A DNA stretch of 64,000 nt. Source: Flaveria trinervia. Its lineage: Eukaryota > Streptophyta > Magnoliopsida > Asterales > Asteraceae. The notes under the pieces are model-generated. The model made no database searches, was not told the origin of the DNA, and was given only the letters and a program-made list of their open reading frames with translations. Within the stretch, counting starts at the first letter, position 1, and each line of letters opens with the position of its first letter. Of the stretch, positions 57,362 through 64,000 are shown in pieces. The DNA lies in assembly GCA_025506515.1 (NCBI GenBank), contig CM046444.1, positions 77,309,533 through 77,373,532 on the forward strand, in the 5' to 3' direction. The position numbers and the translations under genes are program-made.

Positions 57362-59910
57362 GAATATTGATTAATGAAATGTATTTCTACATATGACTTT
57401 TGATTTTGACTTTTTAATTTGACCTTTTTATTTTTACTTTTGAATTAAGATTTCAAAATGTAAAACATTAATCTTTATTCATTTTGAATTTATTATTTAG
57501 CATTTCAATTTTGATTTAATTTTAATTTTTATTTATTTTTTGTTCAAGAGTGACTGTCTGTTCATCTTCTTCTTGTTCGATAATGAAAAGTCGACTGATT
57601 TCTTCATAAAAAAATTCACTTTAACATCAACAAAATATATCAACAGGCTCGCAAATCAGTTCTTATCAATAATCCAGCGTCAATTTTTTATACGATTCTC
57701 ATTTTATCAGATTAAACTAGGATTATATATGTTCAAACGCCCAAATAGCATTCAACCGTCTCTTTTGAAATCACTGATTTAATCCAAAATTTATGTATTT
57801 GAATCACAAACTTACGTTTACATATCCAAATGCAATGTATACTCAAAGATTTGATTCGATTTCAGATGAAATACGGATATGTTGATGCTCGACAATCGCA
57901 GTTCGAGGGTTTTGGTTCTGAGATTTTGAAGTGTGAATGAAAAATACGCATAAGTGTTCAATATATAAGTGAAATTTTAGGCGTATGAGCCCTGTTTGGA
58001 CGTATGGTCCCAGTTTGGGCGTATGAAAACCTAGAATTCACTTATTTTGTTAGACATATGAGCACTGTTGTGCGTTTTAAGTCAGACGCATGAGAACTGT
58101 TCAGACGCATAAGCACTGTTTAGGCGCATGGACTTTGTAAAACGTCTAACACTTGAAATTTTGAAACTATGCACACGCATGAGATATCTCATACGTCTAA
58201 CACACTATTTAGACGCATGGGATTATCACACGCCCAATACTTGAAATTTTCAGATGTATTACAACTGTTTAGACGCATGGGAATGAATCAAACGTCCAAC
58301 ACTTGTAATTTTCATAGATGTATTACAACTGTTTAGACGCATGGAAAACGTTCAACACTTGTATAATCCTGAAAATTCATCATGCTCCTATTGAGATGCA
58401 TGTGCACTGTTTAGGTGCATGAGATGAATTTCAAACACTTGTGATTTCCAATTTCTTCACTTTCACATTTTTTACCATTTAGATCCCCAATTTTGAACTT
58501 TTTGCATTTTGCACTTTCAATTTATAAAATTTTTATTATTTTTTTTATTTTTTTTATTTTTTTTATTTTTTTATTTTGTATTTCTTTTTAATTTCTTATT
58601 AAATTTCTTTTTAATTTCTTTTTAATTTCTTTTTAATTTCTTTTGTCCCTTCATTTTAGTCTCATCATAACATCAAACATCATCTAATTGTCAACTTAAA
58701 AATAATTTTTAGTTTACACAAATACTTTGAACACAAAGCATCATCCTTTCAATCCAACATTTCAAATTTTGATTATGATTATTGAATATTTTATGAGAAC
58801 AACTCTTTCATTTATTACTCCCCCTAAACTTGTAAGTTTGAAAAACTTATAAGTTTCTTATGAAAGGGAATAAGATCACACATCACATTGAGACATTGCC
58901 TTCACACACAAAGACATGCATAAAAAATGAAAATAGAATTAAAATTTAATATGTAAACAAAGAATAAATGTCCGCAGAGAGATCATGTTAATGAAGATCA
59001 GCACATTAAAATAAAATGAATATGGATAGTCATAGACAATGAATAAATCCTGATAAGTATGTTCCAGGTCAGTGATTTCACAGCAAAGGAGATACAAGAT
59101 CTAAGGACAGACAATGAGTGTTTTTGACACAACTATCAACTCACTTACTTTTCAATTTTTGGATTGATTAGTGTTGATTTAGATATGACATGATTTAAAG
59201 AATACAGAGACTAAGAGAATTCAACTATCATCATGAAATGTAAGAAGGAACACATGCTCAACTTATTACCTGAAACATAGATATCACCAGAGTTTATGTT
59301 ACTTAGTTAATAGAGGATGATCATGGATAACCATTTGATCAGCTCTGACTATTCTTTTGAATAGGTTATGCACATTGGCATCTTTTTGCATCAAAAAGAG
59401 AATCCAGGTCTGTAATGACTTACAACAGAGGATATCTCAGTACTTCAAGTCTATGATGACTCATAACAGAGAAGTGAAATGATGCTTTGTAATAGATCTC
59501 ATGATTTCACATAGTTTCAACAGGTGTGAGAGATGTATCTTAACAAACATTTATTCTCATAAGCTAAAGCTACTCAAAAGTACTCAGATGAATACACACA
59601 AGCATGTATGTTTAGTTTGATCACAAGAATTTACTTTTCAGCATAATAGTCAGATATTAGCTAAACATCATATTTGATCATGTCTAGACTTTATGAATGA
59701 GTGAAGTATGCAACTGATCTCACTAATGTACTATCATTTCTCACATATTGCAAAACATAATCATTTCCAAAAAAAAATATTTTTGTATTTTTGATATATA
59801 TTTTTGTATTTGATTTTTCTATGAAAAACAAAAATCACACACACACAAAAATATAAACAGGCAATTCACAATGAGAGTATCACTTATTATGATCTTTTGA
59901 TTTAGGGAGA
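57362..59910 (-). repeat. Spacer of D, with repeat array, internal PPT and AT-rich runs
   Basis: Non-coding, 2.5 kb. 57980-58420 has more than ten copies of (A/T)GACGCATG(A/G) with ACTGTTTAG, including the perfect palindrome ATGAGATATCTCAT near 58180. 58520-58640 is a T-rich simple repeat (TTTTTATT, then TTTTTAATTTC). A PPT, minus-strand TTTAGGGGGAGT, lies at 58824-58835. I see nothing else in 58840-59900. Confidence 0.7.
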
Positions 59911-61104
59911 TCACATATGATTTATAAGACCAATTGATTCTACTAAGTACTCAAACCGTCCTGGTAGGAAGGCTTTAGTAAATAGATCTGCCAATTGTTT
60001 TTCTGTTGCAATTTGAATCAATATGATTAATCCTTTTTCAGAGTTATCTCTAAGAAAATAATATCGAATTCCGATATGTTTTATTTTTGAGTGTTGAACA
60101 GGATTAGCTGTTATGAACATAGCCGCTGTGTTATCAATATAGATTGGTGTTTTAAGAAAGTTGAATCCATAATCTAGTAATTGATTTTGCAACCAAAGAA
60201 TTTAAGAATATCCTGCTAATGCAACAATGTACTCAGCTTCTGTAGTTGAAACAGAGACATTTGTTTGTTTCTTGCATTGCCATAAGACTAATCTGGGACC
60301 AAGAAATTGACACCCACCCGAAGTAGATTTTCTATCTTGACAACATCCACCATAATCACTATCAGTATATCCATATAGTTCAAAGTTACCCTTGTGAGGA
60401 TACCAAAGCCCTAAGGCTGGTTTACCTTTGAGATACCTGAATATTCTTTTGACAGCAATTAAGTGAGATTCTTTCGGGTCTGATTGATACCTGGCACATA
60501 CACAAACAGCATACATAATGTCTGGTCTAGATGCAGTAAGATACATCAAAGAACCAATCATTGATCTGTATAACGTTTGGTCAATAGATTTTCCATTTGA
60601 ATCAGGTTCAATCTTGGTGTTATCATTTGCTGGAGTTCATATGGACTGACAGTCTTGCAACTTAAATTTCATTAAGAGCTTGTCAACAAACTTTTCTTGA
60701 TTGATGAAAATTCCATCTGCAGTTTGCTTGACTTGAAGTCCAAGAAAGAAGTTAATCTCTCCCATAGAACTCATTTGAAATCGAGATTTCATTATTTCTT
60801 CAAATTCATTGCACATTTTCGGACATGTAGAACCAAATATGATGTCATCAACGTACACTTGTACACATAAAAGATCATTATTGTCCTTCTTTATAAATAA
60901 AGTAGGATCAATTTTCCCTCGTGTGTATCCATGTTGGATTAAGTGTTGTGATAACGTCTCATACCAAATTCTAGGGGCTTGATGAAGTCCATATAAAGCT
61001 TTTCTCAGTTTATATACTCGATGTGGAAATTTTGCATCCTCATAGCCTGGAGGTTGCTTCACAAATACATCACTGATGGAATCCATTATCAGATTTTGCA
61101 TCAA
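59911..61104 (-). pseudogene. RNase H and C-terminal RT of D
   Basis: RT 60637-61104: VFVKQPPGYEDAKFPHRVYK, KALYGLHQAPRIWYETLSQH, and YVDDIIFG (YVDD near 60845-60856), then INFFLGLQVKQTADGIFINQ. RNase H 60202-60561 and 59911-60192: MIGSLMYLTASRPDIMYAVC, YTDSDYGGC, STTEAEYIVA, HIGIRYYFLRD, QLADLFTKAF, ending GLINHM. The RT fingers region is missing: the frame goes directly from the integrase C-terminal zone into VFVKQPPGYED. Stops near 60200 and 60600 also break it. The catalytic YVDD is intact. Confidence 0.87.
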
Positions 61105-61879
61105 GTTTTCCTAATTGATCACTTGAATTAAGAATCATAACAGGACAACCAAATGATTTTAAAAAGTGTATGGTCGGTTTTCTGCCAAACATGAACTCAT
61201 ATGGAGTTTTCAGTTTATCTTTTACAATTAAGATTCGATTATGAACAAAACACGCAGTTGAAATTGCTTCATCCCAAAAAGTGATAGGTATTTTTGCATT
61301 AGCTAACATAGAACGAGCAGCTTCAATCAGTGTTCTATTCTTCCTTTCAGCATTTTTCACTTTGTTGTCTAATTGATTTTCAACTTTAATGATAAATTCT
61401 TTTAATAATTCAGTTGTTTCATATTTGTTATATACAAAGAAAACCCATGAAAATCTTGTAAAGTCATCAATGATAACTAAACAATATGGTTTTCGTCCAA
61501 TACTCTTGACATTTGTTGGTCCAAAAAGGTCCATATGTAACATCTGAAGAGGTTTGGATGTTGAGTTTATTGGCTTGGACTTATAAGATGCTCTGTGTTG
61601 CTTTCCCTTCAAACATGCTGAGCAGTGATCATTTGTTGCAAACTTCTTAGATGGAAGTCCAATTACATGATTTCCTGCTACAAGCTTGTTCATGTTCTTG
61701 AGGTTTGAATGACCGAGATGTCTATGCCAAAGCTGGCTTTCATCATTTGATGCCTTTGCAATTAGGCATGTTGTTTCTGTTGAAGGATCAACTTGAGACA
61801 TATCCAATTTGTATACATCTCTGTCTCTCTCAGCTGTAACAATTACCCAATCTTTGTTTATCTTGAAACCTGGCTTCAA
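61070..61879 (-). pseudogene. Integrase of D with an in-frame internal deletion
   Basis: A 269-codon open frame has the zinc-binding part (LWHRHLGHSN, CSACLKGKQHRASY), the first catalytic Asp (HMDLFGP) and the catalytic Glu (AERKNRTLIEAARSML). The segment between, which in C holds RSDNGTEF and about 30 further residues, is absent: the frame goes NQLDNKVK, one residue, then AERKNRT. About 38 codons, including the second catalytic Asp, are lost without a frame change. At its end it fuses to RT, missing the rest of the integrase C-terminus. Confidence 0.88.
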
Positions 61880-62172
61880 AACATAACAAAATGAATTATC
61901 AACAGAACAGAATAAGATTTGTCACAAATTTGAGATACGCTTAAAAGATTAAAGTTCAACTGTGAACAAAAGTTGACTTTATCAAAGCTTATTATCCCAT
62001 TGGATACTGTTCCTTCTCCAGTTATTTTTCCTCCAGCATCACCACCAAAGGCGACGTGAGTTCCATCTTTTGACTTAAAACCTTGAAACAAAGCAGTATT
62101 GCCTGTCATGTGCCGACTACACCCACTATCCACATACCATGTATTGATTGGTCTTTTTGGGCGTACCTGCAC
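61876..62172 (-). pseudogene. Protease of D
   Basis: 98 codons with TWYVDSGCSRHMTGNTALF (DSG near 62120) and NLLSVSQICDKSYS. The domain looks intact up to the gag-pre-integrase region, where the frame shifts into integrase. Confidence 0.85.
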
Positions 62173-62182
62173 TACAAGAAAG

Positions 62183-62767
62183 TTAAGTTGAAATATCTAC
62201 CCAAGCTGAAATGGTCGTGGGCTTTCCAAATTTGTCAATAATTGTAAATTGTTTATAATGAAGATTATTCAAATCAGGTTTATTTTTGATGAATTTTCCA
62301 ATTTTATTCCGAAAATTGTTTGATTTATTTTTGTGAACATCTATACCATTTGATTTATCATCTTCTGAAATGTATTGATGTCTAACATTTTTATTAGGCA
62401 TCCTACAGATCTTGGTATAAAGTGTTCTTGCATGTTGTGTTTTGAGCTCATGTAATTGTTCTTAGGAAAAAATCTAAAACCTACATTAGGTTGATTAATG
62501 TCTCTTTGAAATCCATTATTGATCTCTCAAATACTATGGATTAGCAAATCCTTTGCTCATGTTTGATTTTGCAAAGTTTCTAGTGAGAGATCTATTTCTA
62601 AAGTAACAATCTGCAGTGTTGTGAGTCTTTTCATCACAATAAGTACAATATTTGTTATAATAATAATCTGTTGTCGAATGATTTCTCATGTCACATATGT
62701 GACAGTACTTGTTAAAGTAGCACTCAGCAGGATTGTGATTTTTCATATCACAAATTTCACAGTACTT
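62183..62767 (-). pseudogene. Gag C-terminus of D with CCHC repeats
   Basis: Reading from 62767: YCEICDMKNHNPAEC, YCHICDMRNHSTTDY and YCTYCDEKTHNTADC, three CCHC units 20-21 residues apart; the middle one has lost its last Cys. A basic, Asn-rich segment follows (62183-62401: NKIGKFIKNKPDLNN) and the end before protease. A frame break lies near 62410. The insertion of S2 removes everything N-terminal of the first repeat. Confidence 0.75.
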
Positions 62768-63583
62768 GTTAGGATCAGTGATCTACGTTTGATTGATTAG
62801 AGAGTATAGCAGCGGAATTCTAACAATGAATTAGCCAATTCACAAGAACAAAGAGATATTCAATGTAAGAACAAAAACGGTTATAGATAGGGAGAATTCT
62901 GCAGATATATTTCGTTCAATATTCGCTTTCGTGTAACGGAATGTCACAATTACAATTAGGTCGACACCTCTTATATAAGAGATGTGACGTCTGCTGATGT
63001 CACTTGATAGTGATATCTAACAGAAGTTATCACAAACTACTGATAGTTAACACAACTATCGAAGATGTCAAACAGCTGACATCTTCTTACAAAAATGCTA
63101 AGTGTTAACTATTATTACAACTACTGAAAAGAAACTACTGAAACTATAACAACTGAAGAACATACTCTTCAGTTGTTTTACAAATACTAAAACAAAGAAA
63201 ACTACTGAAAGGTAAACCATCACACTACTGAAGAAGACCTCTTCAGCTGTTGTGACAACGTCTGATACTTTGGTCTTCAACACTTGTGTCTTCAGACTTA
63301 GTCTTCAGCACTTGTGTCTTCAGACTTTGTCTTCAGCACTTGTGTCTTCAAACTTTGTCTTCAGCACTTGTGTCTTCAGACTTTGTCTTCAGCACTTGTG
63401 TCTTCAAACTTTGTCTTCAGCACTTGTGTCTTCAGACTTTGTCTTCAGCACTTGTGTCTTTAGACTTTGTCTTCAGTACTTGTGTTCAGACTTTGTAATC
63501 AACTGTTGTCTTCAGCTGATGTGGTCTTCAGTAGTTGTTGTGACGTCTGTGGGACTTAAAGGTTTTTCTGATCCGGCTCATTG
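62768..63583 (-). repeat. 3' LTR of second S-type element S2, outer end damaged
   Basis: TGTTAGGATCAGTGATC onward parallels S1's LTR (20624, 33356) with the same TATA-like region (62968-62981), long hairpin and 28-bp array (63273-63500). It follows S1 up to GATCCGGCTCATTG and then leaves it, lacking the GGTCCAACA end. Confidence 0.82.
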
Positions 63584-63635
63584 TCTTCAGCACTTGTGTC
63601 TTTAGACTTTGTCTTCAGTAGTTGTTGTGACGTCT
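63584..63635 (-). repeat. Duplicated LTR fragment at the S2 rearrangement
   Basis: TCTTCAGCACTTGTGTC to GTTGTTGTGACGTCT repeats array and flank sequence already present at about 63420-63547 and then joins ORF3 sequence directly. PPT and about 2.6 kb of ORF3 that S1 has at this place are missing. Confidence 0.7.
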
Positions 63636-64000
63636 AGGGGGTTATAACCAGTGGATATAGCCTGCGTTTGTGTTGCAGGGGCATCCTCAGGGGACTCATT
63701 TCCCTGAGTAGCCTTTTTGGTTTTCTTTTGAGTGGGTTTAGTGGGGACTTTGATTTGGAGGTGGTGGCTGTTGGTTCCAGCTGCGTGAGTTTGCGCAGCT
63801 TGGCAGCCATTTTGAGTGATTGGTGAGAGTTGTGCCGGGAGTATACTTGAGGCAATACAGCCATAGCAGGGACTCCCAGCACAACAAGTCCCTCAGCTTG
63901 AAGCTGGTTTGCAATTATGGCCATTATTAACCGAGGATATAATATCCAACGGTTAGCAGTTTGTTTTTGAGCCATATCCTTGAGCTCTGAAAATAGTATT
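63636..64000 (-). pseudogene. ORF3 middle fragment of S2 (runs off the right edge)
   Basis: Parallels S1 at 24152-24520: minus-strand NRWILYPRLIMAIIANQLQ matches NRWILYPGFIMAILGNQLQ, and GVPAMAVLP is shared. S2 has a Lys/Pro-rich tail that is frame-shifted relative to S1. The N-terminal domain should lie to the right of the window. Confidence 0.75.

Larger units (their letters stand above)
53563..62767 (-). mobile_element. Copia element D (minus), 5' end cut by S2
   Basis: 3' LTR, PPT, ORF3, spacer, RNase H, RT, integrase, protease and gag C-terminus follow from left to right. The gag start, leader and 5' LTR lie beyond S2, outside the window. Its gag array and protease resemble C's, so C and D are related families. 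Two internal deletions in pol and many frame breaks make it non-functional. Confidence 0.85.

Noticed and set aside
58520..58640. T-rich run as a poly-A tail of a LINE or SINE insertion
   Set aside because: It is a simple repeat of TTTTTATT and TTTTTAATTTC units, without target duplication or any adjacent LINE or SINE sequence.

Overview
This window looks like intergenic DNA from a flowering plant, packed with nested LTR retrotransposons. I see no host gene, tRNA, rRNA or CRISPR array. The evidence is Ty1/copia polyproteins (order protease, integrase, RT, RNase H), one Ty3/gypsy chromovirus with a C-terminal chromodomain, initiator-Met-tRNA-type primer binding sites, polypurine tracts (PPTs) and TG...CA long terminal repeats (LTRs). 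The copia types with a third ORF (ORF3) and these LTR styles remind me of Asteraceae (daisy family) repeats, but that is inference and was not searched. Every coding region carries stops, frameshifts or deletions.

Layout. A (1-4063, minus) is the 5' part of a copia element: LTR, tRNA-binding site, leader, gag and the start of pol. It abuts a plus-strand LTR piece of the same family, a degenerate coding stretch of unknown origin (4318-5429), a damaged gypsy LTR (G2, 5474-7029) holding the 3' end of another copia (F), and another A-family LTR/leader piece (H, 7030-7751).

The rest appears to be built on one gypsy chromovirus, G (minus). Its right LTR is 51271-53562, its internal region 46267-51270, and its left LTR is split into 7752-9113 and 45865-46266. 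Copia C (plus; 9114-20618, continuing at 34242-36340) and copia E (plus; about 36341-45864) went into that left LTR. About 0.55 kb of the LTR, the 3' end of C and the 5' end of E were then lost. Copia S1 (minus, 20624-34236) is complete with target duplication GTTGC and sits inside C. A solo LTR (32229-33210, duplication AGGAT) sits inside S1. On the right, copia D (minus, 53563-62767) interrupts the end of G's right LTR, and D's gag is cut by a second S-type element, S2 (62768 to the edge).

How the parts relate. C, D, E, S1 and S2 share one plan: gag, protease, integrase, RT, RNase H, a 0.6-2.5 kb spacer, then ORF3. In S1, C, D and E the spacer holds an array of short inverted or palindromic repeats with a family-specific sequence. 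In C and E the same motif family also fills the LTR, and S1's LTR carries related short motifs. The hairpins in C's LTR include two perfect 11-bp stems that differ by a paired change. The gypsy LTR carries the same motif family as copia C. These shared arrays, the conserved ORF3, and an extra array of CCHC zinc knuckles in the gag of C and D are the least ordinary features here. A 2.9-kb tandem duplication of C's gag may be real or an assembly artefact.
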